Numbered from the stretch's first letter, positions 1 through 7,091 are shown. The stretch: DNA of 14,831 nucleotides from JANOYC01 sp031428675 (GCA_031428675.1 JANOYC010000090.1:1-14831), one strand, 5' to 3'. The notes: generated by a model from the sequence alone, not told the origin. A program made the numbers and translations.

Positions 1-57
1 CGAGTGAGCAGTTTCTGCTCTCATTCGGGACGAATGAGCGCAGAAACTGCTCACTCG
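1..57. repeat. 57-nt near-perfect palindrome (long hairpin, possible terminator or dispersed repeat)
   Basis: Positions 1-18 (CGAGTGAGCAGTTTCTGC) are the exact reverse complement of 40-57. Positions 20-27 (CTCATTCG) pair with 31-38 (CGAATGAG). Only 19/39 (t versus c) is mismatched, and the loop is 28-30 (gga). The arms are themselves palindromic (GAGCAG-TTT-CTGCTC at 6-20, GCAG-AAA-CTGC at 40-50), so the DNA could fold as one long hairpin or three small ones. The stop codon of the leftward monooxygenase gene (51-53) lies inside the right arm, so transcripts of that gene would end in the hairpin. A terminator role is plausible, but any U-tract would lie beyond base 1. It may also belong to a dispersed repeat family; no second copy is seen in this window. 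Confidence 0.85.
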
Positions 58-1151
58 CCGGACCGGGAGAGGGCTGCGATCACCTGACGGGCGATCTGGC
101 GGCCGGCGCGATTCGCTCCGATCGTCGACGCCTGCGGGCCGTAACCCGCGAAGAAGATACGCGCATCACGTTGCGATGCGCCGGCGGCGACAGTGACTCC
201 GCCTTCCTTCTCTCTCAACCCAAGCGGCGCGAGGTGCCGCAACTCAGGCCGGAATCCTGTGGCCCAGATGATCGTATCCGCCCGCTGGAATGTGCCATCC
301 GACCACCGGACGCCCTTCGGCTCAATGCGCTCGAACATCGGCTTCGCGTTCAGAACACCGCGGTCGATAGCCGACTGGATGCGTCGGGTTCGCGGAACAC
401 CCGTGCCGCTCACAATGCTCGGCAGAGCCTTTCCCGCTCGCGCTGCTTCGTCTTGCATCGCGACGGCCGACAACCCAGCCTCCAGGTTCAGTTGCCCGAC
501 GTCGAGAAACCGAACGGGGCGACGGGTCGCCCACGTGAGCGACCGGGAAACCCGTTCAAGCTCGAGCAGAAATCCGATCGCGGATGTTCCGCCACCGACG
601 ACAACGACGTCGTGCCCGGTGAATTCTTCCGCAGCCACATAATCGGCGGTGTGCAGGTGTCGTCCGGAGAAAGAGGTGAACCCCGGATACCACGGCACGA
701 AGGGCGAGCCCCAGGTTCCGCTCGCATTAACGACGATGTCAGTGGTGACTTCCTGCTCGAAGAGTCCGTCGGTGAAGCCGACCTCCAGGTGCGCTCCACG
801 GTCCTCGACGGCAAACACCGCCGCCGGTCGGACGACCTGGAATCCGTAGTGCTCTTCATAGCGCTCGTAATACTCGACGACGACATCGCGCGCCGGCCGG
901 GCTCGATCGGCGGTCTCGAAACTGAGGCCGATCGCATCCATGCCGGGGAGGTCGTTGATGCGGTGTGCGGAACCGACCCGGAGCGCCGCCCAGCGGTGTT
1001 GCCAGGCGCCACCGGCACCCGGTCCGCGGTCGAGCACGACGAAATCGTTCCCCGGGTCGAGTCCGAGTTTTCGAAGGAAGTAGGCAACAGAGAGACCGGC
1101 TTGCCCCGCGCCGATGACGACGACGGAGGTGTCGGCGCCAGAAGCAGTCAC
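51..1151 (-). CDS. Flavin-containing monooxygenase-like FAD/NAD(P)-dependent oxidoreductase
   Basis: The protein has 366 aa and starts with GTG. It has an N-terminal FAD-binding Rossmann motif GAGQAG (residues 14-19) with GGAW (47-50). The FMO/Baeyer-Villiger fingerprint FxGxxxHxxxY is present as FSGRHLHTADY (161-171). A second nucleotide-binding motif, VVGGGTSAIG, lies at about 184-193, followed by the ATGF motif (297-300). This is the domain order of COG2072-type flavoproteins, predicted to be cytosolic and to use FAD and NADPH for oxygenation. The substrate cannot be told, and the length is short for a true BVMO (usually about 500 aa), so a simple flavin oxidoreductase role is possible. 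No Shine-Dalgarno precedes the start; instead TAACGT lies exactly 6 nt upstream, suggesting a leaderless mRNA. The gene is divergent from the DUF3073 gene, and its stop codon lies in the 1-57 palindrome. Confidence 0.88.
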   Translation of the reverse strand: MTASGADTSVVVIGAGQAGLSVAYFLRKLGLDPGNDFVVLDRGPGAGGAWQHRWAALRVGSAHRINDLPGMDAIGLSFETADRARPARDVVVEYYERYEEHYGFQVVRPAAVFAVEDRGAHLEVGFTDGLFEQEVTTDIVVNASGTWGSPFVPWYPGFTSFSGRHLHTADYVAAEEFTGHDVVVVGGGTSAIGFLLELERVSRSLTWATRRPVRFLDVGQLNLEAGLSAVAMQDEAARAGKALPSIVSGTGVPRTRRIQSAIDRGVLNAKPMFERIEPKGVRWSDGTFQRADTIIWATGFRPELRHLAPLGLREKEGGVTVAAGASQRDARIFFAGYGPQASTIGANRAGRQIARQVIAALSRSGE

Positions 1152-1157
1152 GAGTCC

Positions 1158-1163
1158 ACGTTA
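1158..1163 (-). promoter_or_regulatory. Putative leaderless -10 box of the monooxygenase gene
   Basis: On the minus strand TAACGT (TANNNT consensus) ends 6 nt before the GTG start at 1151, so transcription would begin at or next to the start codon. There is no Shine-Dalgarno and no clear -35 box. The same spacing recurs at two other genes in the window. Confidence 0.55.
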
Positions 1164-1199
1164 GCGGCCTGTGGAGCGCGGCCGGGTGCCGAAGTCGCG

Positions 1200-1208
1200 T
1201 GGTAATGT
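1200..1208 (+). promoter_or_regulatory. Putative extended -10 promoter of the DUF3073 gene
   Basis: TGGTAATGT fits the extended -10 pattern TGnTANNNT. It would start a transcript near 1215, giving a leader of about 50 nt before the ATG at 1267. No convincing -35 hexamer lies 17 nt upstream. This is a weak prediction from sequence only. Confidence 0.35.
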
Positions 1209-1266
1209 GATCCCTAGTCTTAAAAATATCCCTGTTCGCTCGATTTCACTCATGAGGGGGTCACGC

Positions 1267-1467
1267 ATGGGGCGCGGCCGTCAAAAGGCAAAGCACACAA
1301 AAGTGGCGCGAGACCTGAAGTACTACAGCCCGGACACGAATTACAGTGCCCTGGCGAACGAGTTGCATGGTGGCGCCTCGACGCCTCACGTGTCAGCGGA
1401 GGTCGACAAGTGGGCCGAGTACCTCGATGAGGATGACGAAGCCGACGAGGAGTCGAAGAGCGCCTAG
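1267..1467 (+). CDS. DUF3073 family small actinobacterial protein
   Basis: The protein has 66 aa. The conserved N-terminus MGRGRQKAKHTKVARDLKYY is very basic, is followed by SPDTNYSALANEL, and ends in an acidic tail (EYLDEDDEADEESK, about 51-64). This matches the actinobacterial DUF3073 family, whose function is unknown. The open frame continues upstream to a GTG at 1171, but the family N-terminus begins at the ATG at 1267, which has a strong ribosome binding site GAGGGGG (1254-1260) 6 nt upstream. The charge split suggests nucleic-acid or ribosome contact, but that is inference. From memory, the mycobacterial homologue (Rv0810c) also converges on purM, as this gene does here, so the neighbourhood is old. 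Confidence 0.9.
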   Translation: MGRGRQKAKHTKVARDLKYYSPDTNYSALANELHGGASTPHVSAEVDKWAEYLDEDDEADEESKSA

Positions 1468-1500
1468 GGCCCGCGGGGTTCCACCCACCGCACCTACACG

Positions 1501-1527
1501 AATAGCGTCGGCTCGACCGGCGCTATT
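1501..1527. terminator. Hairpin between convergent DUF3073 and purM genes
   Basis: Positions 1501-1511 (AATAGCGTCGG) pair with 1517-1527 (CCGGCGCTATT) in an 11-bp stem with one G-T wobble and a 5-nt loop. The hairpin lies 33 bp after the DUF3073 stop and 24 bp beyond the purM stop, where a bidirectional terminator is expected. The A/T-rich base of the stem gives only a short U-rich tail (ATTTCGTT) on the plus strand. Confidence 0.7.
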
Positions 1528-1551
1528 TCGTTGCGCGCCAAGTCGAACCCG

Positions 1552-2646
1552 CTAGTTGAGGTACGCCCCGACCAAGCGCACGGCTCCGCCGTTCACGCCC
1601 TTCGCACCCTGCTCGAACCCGCTGAGGTCACGAGCGCTCGTGAGCACGCGTCCCACCTCCCATGCCGCGATCCCTTCGGATTTCATGAAACGCATGACCG
1701 TGGATGCCGAGGCCGCGTTCACGACGGCGAACATGCCGATTCCGAGATTCCACGTGCCTTCAGACTCTTCGAGACGCATTCCGCCCCATTCCGACAACAC
1801 GTGGAACACCGGTAGCGGCGCCCACGTCGCTCGATCGACCTCGACCCATGAGCCCACGGGCAGCACGCGAGCGAGGTTCGCCGCGATTCCCCCACCAGTC
1901 ACGTGGCTGAGCGCATGCACGACGCCGGGATGCTCGGCGAGGAGCTTCACCAACGGAGACGTGTAGAGACGCGTCGGCTCGAGCAGAATCTCACCGACGA
2001 CGCCGCCGAGTTCGGCGGAGGTGTCGGTGAAGGCGATCGACTTCTCGCGCACAATGCTACGCACGAGCGAGTAGCCGTTGCTGTGGAACCCTGAAGACGC
2101 GAGAGCAATCACGACGTCACCGTCGCTCACCCGCTCCGGACCGAGCGCATCGGCGGCCTCGACCACGCCCACGGCCGCACCGGCGACGTCGTAGTCGTCG
2201 GGCCCGAGAAGTCCCGGATGCTCCGCAGTCTCGCCGCCCACCAGTGCAGTTCCGGTGGCCTCACACCCGGCCGCGATGCCCGCCACGATCGCCGCGATCC
2301 GCTCGGGCACAACACGCCCGCAGGCGATGTAGTCGGTCATGAACAGCGGACGAGCACCCACCACGATGATGTCGTCGACGACCATGCCGACGAGATCCTG
2401 GCCGATGGTGTCGTGTTTGTCGAGCGCCTGGGCGATGGCCACCTTGGTGCCGACGCCATCCGTCGACGTCGCCAGAAGGGGGCGGGTGTAGCTCGTGAGA
2501 AATGACACGTCGAAAAGCCCGGCGAACCCGCCCACACCGCCCAATACTTGGGGCCCGTGTGTGCGGGAAACCGCAGATTTCATGAGTTCGACGGCGAGAT
2601 CGCCTGCCTCGGTGTCGACGCCTGCCTCGGCGTACTTGTTGCTCAT
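1552..2646 (-). CDS. purM: Phosphoribosylformylglycinamidine cyclo-ligase (AIR synthetase)
   Basis: The protein has 364 aa and catalyses ATP-dependent ring closure of FGAM to 5-aminoimidazole ribotide, step 5 of purine synthesis, in the cytosol as a dimer. It opens with the hallmark N-terminus MSNKYAEAGVDTEAGD. Further PurM signatures, in order, are GGFAGLFD, STDGVGTKV, DDIIVVGARPLFMTDY, GGETAEHPG, SSGFHSNGYSLVR and SHVTGGGIAANL. The open frame extends 38 codons further upstream into the purF coding region, but the family start is the ATG at 2644-2646, which has a modest GGAACG-type ribosome binding site 5 nt away. It diverges from purF across 73 bp and converges with DUF3073. Having purM on the strand opposite purF is unusual, since the two are commonly collinear. 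Confidence 0.97.
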   Translation of the reverse strand: MSNKYAEAGVDTEAGDLAVELMKSAVSRTHGPQVLGGVGGFAGLFDVSFLTSYTRPLLATSTDGVGTKVAIAQALDKHDTIGQDLVGMVVDDIIVVGARPLFMTDYIACGRVVPERIAAIVAGIAAGCEATGTALVGGETAEHPGLLGPDDYDVAGAAVGVVEAADALGPERVSDGDVVIALASSGFHSNGYSLVRSIVREKSIAFTDTSAELGGVVGEILLEPTRLYTSPLVKLLAEHPGVVHALSHVTGGGIAANLARVLPVGSWVEVDRATWAPLPVFHVLSEWGGMRLEESEGTWNLGIGMFAVVNAASASTVMRFMKSEGIAAWEVGRVLTSARDLSGFEQGAKGVNGGAVRLVGAYLN

Positions 2647-2719
2647 GTCTGCGTTCCGTTCCGCGGCGTGAAAGACTGTTCCGGTAATTCCCAACTCTAC
2701 GGTCTGGAGCACGCTCCGC
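2647..2719. promoter_or_regulatory. Divergent purM/purF control region
   Basis: This 73-bp gap must hold the starts of both the leftward purM and the rightward purF transcripts unless the promoters lie inside the opposing genes. Weak TANNNT candidates are TAGAGT (2694-2699, minus) and TACGGT (2698-2703, plus), which overlap each other. Neither has a good -35 box. GGAG at 2706-2709 is the purF ribosome binding site. No recognisable purine riboswitch is seen; the region is too short for one. Confidence 0.4.
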
Positions 2720-4177
2720 ATGTGCGGCATCGTGGGCATCGTCTCATCACACCCCGTCAATCAGCAGGTGTACGACAGCTTGTCGCTGCTCCAACACCGC
2801 GGCCAGGACTCGACCGGTATTGCCACCGCCGAGGGCAGCACCCTGCACATGTTCAAGGCGAAGGGGCAGGTACGCGAGGCGTATCGCACGCGCGACATGC
2901 GCAGCCTCCTCGGCACCATGGGCCTGGGGCACGTGCGCTATGCCACGCGCGGCAACGCGTCGAGCGAAGAAGAGGCGCAACCCTTTTACGTGAATGCGCC
3001 TTACGGCATCATCCTCGTGCATAACGGCAACCTCACGAACACGCGAGAGCTCACCAAAGAGCTTTTCCACGTCGATCGCCGTCACTTGAACACAAGTTCA
3101 GACACCGAATTGCTCGTCAATGTGCTCGCGAACGAGCTGCAGGCGCAAGTTTCGGGGGTCGATCTCAATCCCGACCAGGTGTTCAACGCCATCACGCGGC
3201 TGCACGAGCGCGTGCAGGGATCTTACGCGGCCATCGCCCTCATCGCCGGACACGGGCTGCTCGCCTTCCGCGACCCGTTCGGCATCCGTCCGCTCGTGCT
3301 CGGTCGTCGCTCGAACGGTGCCGGCGGCGACGAGTGGGCGGTCGCATCCGAGTCTCTCGTGTTGGAAAGCGGCGACTACGAGACCGTGCGCGATGTCGCG
3401 CCCGGCGAGGCGGTCTTCATCAGCATGAACGGAGAAATGACGAGCCGCCAGTGCGCGGCGAACCCTCGCCTCATTCCGTGCGCCTTCGAATACGTCTACC
3501 TCGCTCGTCCCGACTCGGTCATGAACGGAATCTCGGTCTACGAGGCCCGGCTCCGCCTCGGCGACCGTCTCGCTGACACGATCGCCCAGTACACGCCGCT
3601 CGGCGACATCGATGTGGTCATGCCCATTCCCGACTCATCCCGGCCCGCCGCGATGCAGGTCGCCCAGAAGCTCGGCGTGGAGTACCGCGAAGGCTTTTAC
3701 AAGAACCGCTACGTCGGGCGCACCTTCATCATGCCCGGACAGGCCGAGCGCAAAAAGAGCGTCAAGCAGAAGCTCAACGCGATGGGCTCGGAGTTCCAGG
3801 GCAAGAACATCCTCATCGTCGACGACTCGATCGTGAGGGGCACGACGTCGAAAGAGATCGTCGATATGGCCCGCCAAGCCGGGGCGAACAAAGTGACCTT
3901 CACCTCGGCCGCGCCGCCCGTGCGTTTTCCGCACGTCTACGGCATCAACATGCCGTCTCGGCAAGAACTCATCGCGCACGGTCGCAAGATTCCGGAGATC
4001 GCCACCGAACTCGGCGCCGATTACCTGATCTACCAGGAGATCGCCGACATGGAAGCGGCGATCATCGAAGGATCGGATGTCACAGCACTCGAGATGAGTT
4101 GCTTCTCGGGTGACTACATCACCGGTTCAGTGACGCCCGAATACCTCGCGTGGGTCGAGGCGAACCAGCTCAGCTAG
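2720..4177 (+). CDS. purF: Amidophosphoribosyltransferase, E. coli-like short type
   Basis: The protein has 485 aa. It transfers glutamine-derived ammonia to PRPP to form phosphoribosylamine, the committed step of purine synthesis. The N-terminus is MCGIVGIV, so Cys2 becomes the catalytic N-terminal nucleophile after Met removal and there is no propeptide. Glutaminase motifs follow: LLQHRGQDSTGI, GLGHVRYATRG and LVHNGNLTN. The phosphoribosyltransferase half has FYKNRYVGRTFI and the PRPP loop IVDDSIVRGTTS (366-377). The C-terminal CxxC pair that helps bind the Fe-S cluster in Bacillus-type PurF is absent; the few other cysteines (QCAANPRLIPC, EMSCFSG) sit where E. coli PurF has them. Mycobacterial PurF, as I recall, has a long propeptide, so this is a different lineage. 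The ribosome binding site GGAG lies 10 nt upstream. The 3' end overlaps the opposing membrane-protein gene by 8 bp. Confidence 0.97.
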   Translation: MCGIVGIVSSHPVNQQVYDSLSLLQHRGQDSTGIATAEGSTLHMFKAKGQVREAYRTRDMRSLLGTMGLGHVRYATRGNASSEEEAQPFYVNAPYGIILVHNGNLTNTRELTKELFHVDRRHLNTSSDTELLVNVLANELQAQVSGVDLNPDQVFNAITRLHERVQGSYAAIALIAGHGLLAFRDPFGIRPLVLGRRSNGAGGDEWAVASESLVLESGDYETVRDVAPGEAVFISMNGEMTSRQCAANPRLIPCAFEYVYLARPDSVMNGISVYEARLRLGDRLADTIAQYTPLGDIDVVMPIPDSSRPAAMQVAQKLGVEYREGFYKNRYVGRTFIMPGQAERKKSVKQKLNAMGSEFQGKNILIVDDSIVRGTTSKEIVDMARQAGANKVTFTSAAPPVRFPHVYGINMPSRQELIAHGRKIPEIATELGADYLIYQEIADMEAAIIEGSDVTALEMSCFSGDYITGSVTPEYLAWVEANQLS

Positions 4178-4481
4178 CGGGATCCTCGCTTGGGTCAAAC
4201 TCTGGGCCAACCTCGCGCTCGGCACGGGCATCGACCGCACGCCGCATCGATCGGCGATCGAGAAGCAGCGCTACCGCCGCGCCCAGAAGCACTCCGGCGG
4301 TAATGCCGAACAGCGCGAAGTAGGCGAACAGCGCCACGAAGCCGATGTTCGGATCGGCCGGGAAGATCGCCGTGAGGATAAACGTGACGATCGCGCCGAC
4401 TCCGCCGCCGACCACCATGAATCGTCCGTATTTGGGTGCGCGCCGAACGCGGACTTCTTCTTCACCGTAGTTCTCGCTCAC
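4170..4481 (-). CDS. Small two-helix membrane protein of unknown function
   Basis: The protein has 103 aa. A charged N-terminus (MSENYGEEEVRVRRAPKYGR) is followed by two hydrophobic helices, about 21-40 and 47-74, joined by a short PADPN turn, and a charged cytosolic-type tail ending DPSEDPAS. There is no signal peptide cleavage site and no enzymatic motif; I do not recognise a named family beyond an actinobacterial conserved-hypothetical look. The open frame reaches further upstream, but the GTG at 4481 has a strong ribosome binding site (GGGGGAG, 9 nt away), and extending would run into the SCP_3 gene. It lies 34 bp downstream of the SCP_3 gene on the same strand, so the two are probably co-transcribed. 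Its stop overlaps the 3' end of purF by 8 bp tail-to-tail. Confidence 0.75.
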   Translation of the reverse strand: MSENYGEEEVRVRRAPKYGRFMVVGGGVGAIVTFILTAIFPADPNIGFVALFAYFALFGITAGVLLGAAVALLLDRRSMRRAVDARAEREVGPEFDPSEDPAS

Positions 4482-4515
4482 CCAATCATTCTCCCCCACC
4501 GATCGACGCGCCGAA

Positions 4516-4878
4516 TTACCCGCGCGGCAGGAGGGGAAGGTACGCGGCGAGGTCAGCGCGCTGACCTGATGCGGCAATCGCCCCCGCCGCGAGCGCATCA
4601 GTCCACGATCGTGCCCCGGTGGCAATTGCGACCCAGGTGGCGGCATCCAATTCGATCACGTTCGGCGGCGTGCCTCGAGTATGCCGCGGACCTTCGATCA
4701 CTTGGGCAGCACCGAACGGCGGCACTCGCACCTCCACGGTGTTACCCGGGGCACGGTCGCCGAGCAGCTGAAGCAGATAGCGCACGGCCATAGCGGTCTG
4801 GGCGCGGTCGGCCATGCCCGCGTTCACTGCGGCAATGCAGGCGGTTCCGTCACTGTCGAGGATGCGGGACTTGGCCAT
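4516..4878 (-). CDS. SCP_3 (bacterial sterol-carrier-protein-like) family protein
   Basis: The protein has 120 aa. The stretch VRYLLQLLGDRAPGNTVEVR, then VPPFGAAQVIEGPRHTRGTPP and VIELDAATWVAIATG, then SGQRADLAAYLPL, match the actinobacterial 'sterol carrier family protein' encoded beside purF (Rv0807 in M. tuberculosis, from memory). The domain is thought to be SCP2-like with a lipid-binding fold; no substrate is established and a direct role in purine synthesis is unproven. It is cytosolic, with no membrane segment. The ATG has no Shine-Dalgarno, but TAGCGT lies 6 nt upstream, so a leaderless mRNA is likely. It diverges from purD across 84 bp and probably forms an operon with the two-helix gene downstream. 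Confidence 0.85.
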   Translation of the reverse strand: MAKSRILDSDGTACIAAVNAGMADRAQTAMAVRYLLQLLGDRAPGNTVEVRVPPFGAAQVIEGPRHTRGTPPNVIELDAATWVAIATGARSWTDALAAGAIAASGQRADLAAYLPLLPRG

Positions 4879-4884
4879 GCTGCG

Positions 4885-4890
4885 ACGCTA
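4885..4890 (-). promoter_or_regulatory. Putative leaderless -10 box of the SCP_3 gene
   Basis: On the minus strand TAGCGT is followed by exactly 6 nt and then the ATG at 4878. There is no Shine-Dalgarno in those 6 nt, so the transcript would start at the A of the start codon. No good -35 box is seen. Confidence 0.55.
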
Positions 4891-4950
4891 CCAAGCGCCG
4901 GCCAACCGCGCCCGATCCGCCGACGGGCCGGGCGCACGCACCCACACCGG

Positions 4951-4956
4951 TAACCT
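4951..4956 (+). promoter_or_regulatory. Putative leaderless -10 box of the purD-purC operon
   Basis: TAACCT is followed by 6 nt (TGCACC) and the GTG start of purD at 4963. There is no Shine-Dalgarno in the gap, so the purDC mRNA is predicted to begin at the start codon. This box is the same in form and spacing as those before the SCP_3 and monooxygenase genes. Confidence 0.6.
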
Positions 4957-4962
4957 TGCACC

Positions 4963-6213
4963 GTGCGAATTCTTGTTCTTGGTTCGGGCGCGCGCGAGCA
5001 CGCCATCATCACTGCGCTCCTCAGCGAGGACGCCGGACACGAGATCACGGCGGCTCCCGGTAACGCCGGCATCGCGAGCGTCGTTCCGGTCGTGGCACTG
5101 GATCCGACCAACGGCTCCGTCGTCGCGCAGTACGCAACCGAGAATGGCATCGAACTCGTGATCATCGGCCCGGAAGCACCCCTTGTCGCGGGTGTCGCCG
5201 ACGTGTTGGCCCAGCACAAGATTCCGGTGTTCGGCCCGAGCAAGGCTGCCGCCCAGCTGGAGGGCAGCAAGACGTTCGCCAAACGCATCATGGACACCGC
5301 CGGGGTGCCCACGGGCCGTGCGTCGCGTGTCACCACCTCGGCTGAGGCTGCCGCAGCGATTGATGAATATGGTGCACCCTACGTCGTGAAGGCCGATGGG
5401 CTTGCCGCGGGGAAGGGCGTGCTGGTTACCCCCGACCGCGCCGCCGCGATCGCACACGCGGAGTACTGGTTGCAGTACGGCGGGGTGTTGATCGAGGAGT
5501 TCCTCGACGGCCAGGAGGTTTCGCTCTTCCTCGTCAGTGACGGAACCCACGTGCTTCCGCTCTCTCCCGCACAGGACTACAAGCGCGTCTTCGACGGCGA
5601 CGAAGGCCCGAACACGGGCGGCATGGGTGCGTACTCGCCGTTACCGTGGCTGCCCGATGGCTTCGTCGACGAGGTCATCAACACTGTTGCCCTGCCGACG
5701 ATCCGCCAACTCGCGACCGAGAACACGCCGTTTGTCGGACTGCTCTACTGCGGCCTCATCATCACCAGACAAGGTGTGCGAGTCATCGAGTTCAACGCAC
5801 GCTTCGGCGACCCAGAAACCCAGGTCGTGCTACCCCGCCTGATCACCCCGCTCAGCACCCTGCTCTACGCATCGGCCACCCGAACGCTCGGCGATCTGCC
5901 CCGGCCGGAGTTCTCGAGTGACGTCGCCGTGACGGTGGTGCTGGCGAGCGAAGGCTATCCGGAGGCGCCGGTCACCGGGCGCACGATCACCGGCCTCGCC
6001 GAGGCAGAGGCCGTCAGCGGCGTCTCGATAGCACACGCTGCGACCGCCCACGTTGGCGATCATTTCGTGGCCACCGGCGGACGCGTGCTCAGCGTTGTCG
6101 CGCTCGGCGCCGACTTCGCCGAAGCCCGCCAACGAGCCTACGAGGCCCTCGACCTGATCGAACTCGAGGGCGCACACTTCCGATCCGACATCGCGGCGCG
6201 AGTGGCACAGTGA
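4963..6213 (+). CDS. purD: Phosphoribosylamine--glycine ligase (GAR synthetase)
   Basis: The protein has 416 aa and is an ATP-grasp enzyme joining phosphoribosylamine, the product of PurF, to glycine (step 2 of purine synthesis). It starts MRILVLGSGAREHAI with the PurD N-domain glycine motif. GPEAPLVAGVAD, the ATP-grasp sequence YVVKADGLAAGKGV, AQDYKRVFDGDEGPNTGGMG (the PurD signature), IEFNARFGDPE and QVVLPRL follow. The length is normal for a monofunctional PurD. The start is GTG at 4963, immediately before the conserved N-terminus, with a leaderless-type -10 box and no Shine-Dalgarno. Its TGA overlaps the GTG of purC in a GTGA junction, indicating one operon with translational coupling. 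Confidence 0.97.
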   Translation: MRILVLGSGAREHAIITALLSEDAGHEITAAPGNAGIASVVPVVALDPTNGSVVAQYATENGIELVIIGPEAPLVAGVADVLAQHKIPVFGPSKAAAQLEGSKTFAKRIMDTAGVPTGRASRVTTSAEAAAAIDEYGAPYVVKADGLAAGKGVLVTPDRAAAIAHAEYWLQYGGVLIEEFLDGQEVSLFLVSDGTHVLPLSPAQDYKRVFDGDEGPNTGGMGAYSPLPWLPDGFVDEVINTVALPTIRQLATENTPFVGLLYCGLIITRQGVRVIEFNARFGDPETQVVLPRLITPLSTLLYASATRTLGDLPRPEFSSDVAVTVVLASEGYPEAPVTGRTITGLAEAEAVSGVSIAHAATAHVGDHFVATGGRVLSVVALGADFAEARQRAYEALDLIELEGAHFRSDIAARVAQ

Positions 6214-7091
6214 CCGCGGGTACCGACGCGGTGATTCCCGGCTGGAATCACGTCTATTCAGGCAAGGTTCGCGACCTGTACCGATCGGATGCGCGGCCCG
6301 GCCACATGCTCGTCGTCGCGAGCGACCGGGTGAGCGCCTTCGATCACGTGCTCTCGCCCGGCATCCCCGACAAGGGCGCGCTGTTGACCACGCTCAGCCT
6401 GTGGTGGTTCCGCCAGTTGGAGTCCGTCCCCAACCACCTGGTGACCGCGTCGATCTCCGACGAACTCCCCGAGTTGCCCGCATCCGTCGCCGCTCGCGCC
6501 ATGCTCGCACGCTCCCTCACCATGTTTCCCGTGGAGTGCGTGGTGCGCGGATATCTGAGCGGCAGCGGCTGGAAAGAATACCAGGCGAGCCAGAGCGTGT
6601 GCGGCATCGCGCTGCCAGCAGGGCTCAACGACGGCGATCGACTGCCCGAGCCCATCTACACCCCTGCCTACAAGGCGCCGATGGGTGAGCACGACGAGAA
6701 CATCTCGTTCGAGCAGACGATCGAACTCGTGGGAGAACCGGCCGCGCGTGCCCTGCGCGAGCTGAGCCTCGATATCTTCCGCCGCGCATCCGCCATCGCA
6801 GAGGCGAAGGGCGTGATTCTCGCCGATACCAAGTTCGAGTTTGGCGCTGATGAGCACGGCACGATTACGCTCGCCGACGAGGTGCTCACAAGCGACTCGA
6901 GCAGGTATTGGGATGCCACCCTCTATGCCGCGGGTGGCGCGGACCGTCTCGCGAGCTTTGACAAGCAGATCGTGCGCAACTGGCTCGCCGCGCACTGGGA
7001 TCAAACGGGAGAAGCGCCCGAATTGCCCACCGAGATTGTCGCGCAGACCGCCGCACGATACCGGGAGCTCATCGAGCGCCTCACCGACTGA
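6210..7091 (+). CDS. purC: Phosphoribosylaminoimidazole-succinocarboxamide synthase (SAICAR synthetase)
   Basis: The protein has 293 aa and condenses CAIR with aspartate using ATP to give SAICAR. Diagnostic motifs are SGKVRDLY (17-24), ASDRVSAFD (38-46), GIPDKG (51-56), ECVVRGYLSGSGW (109-121), TPAYKAPMGEHDENI (151-165) and the C-terminal ILADTKFEFG. The length of about 290 aa is the longer PurC form common in actinobacteria and yeast rather than the 240-aa E. coli form. The GTG start overlaps the purD stop by 4 nt (GTGA). The gene converges with the symporter gene, leaving only 39 bp between the stops. Confidence 0.97.
   Translation: MTAGTDAVIPGWNHVYSGKVRDLYRSDARPGHMLVVASDRVSAFDHVLSPGIPDKGALLTTLSLWWFRQLESVPNHLVTASISDELPELPASVAARAMLARSLTMFPVECVVRGYLSGSGWKEYQASQSVCGIALPAGLNDGDRLPEPIYTPAYKAPMGEHDENISFEQTIELVGEPAARALRELSLDIFRRASAIAEAKGVILADTKFEFGADEHGTITLADEVLTSDSSRYWDATLYAAGGADRLASFDKQIVRNWLAAHWDQTGEAPELPTEIVAQTAARYRELIERLTD

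Noticed and set aside
171..1205. A 344-codon plus-strand frame opposite the monooxygenase gene
   Set aside because: The minus-strand protein has both Rossmann motifs and the FMO fingerprint. The plus frame is rich in Arg and Asp without structure and also runs through the divergent promoter region.
2647..2719. Possible purine riboswitch between purM and purF
   Set aside because: The gap is only 73 bp, no conserved aptamer core or three-way junction could be recognised, and much of it is needed for two ribosome binding sites and promoters.
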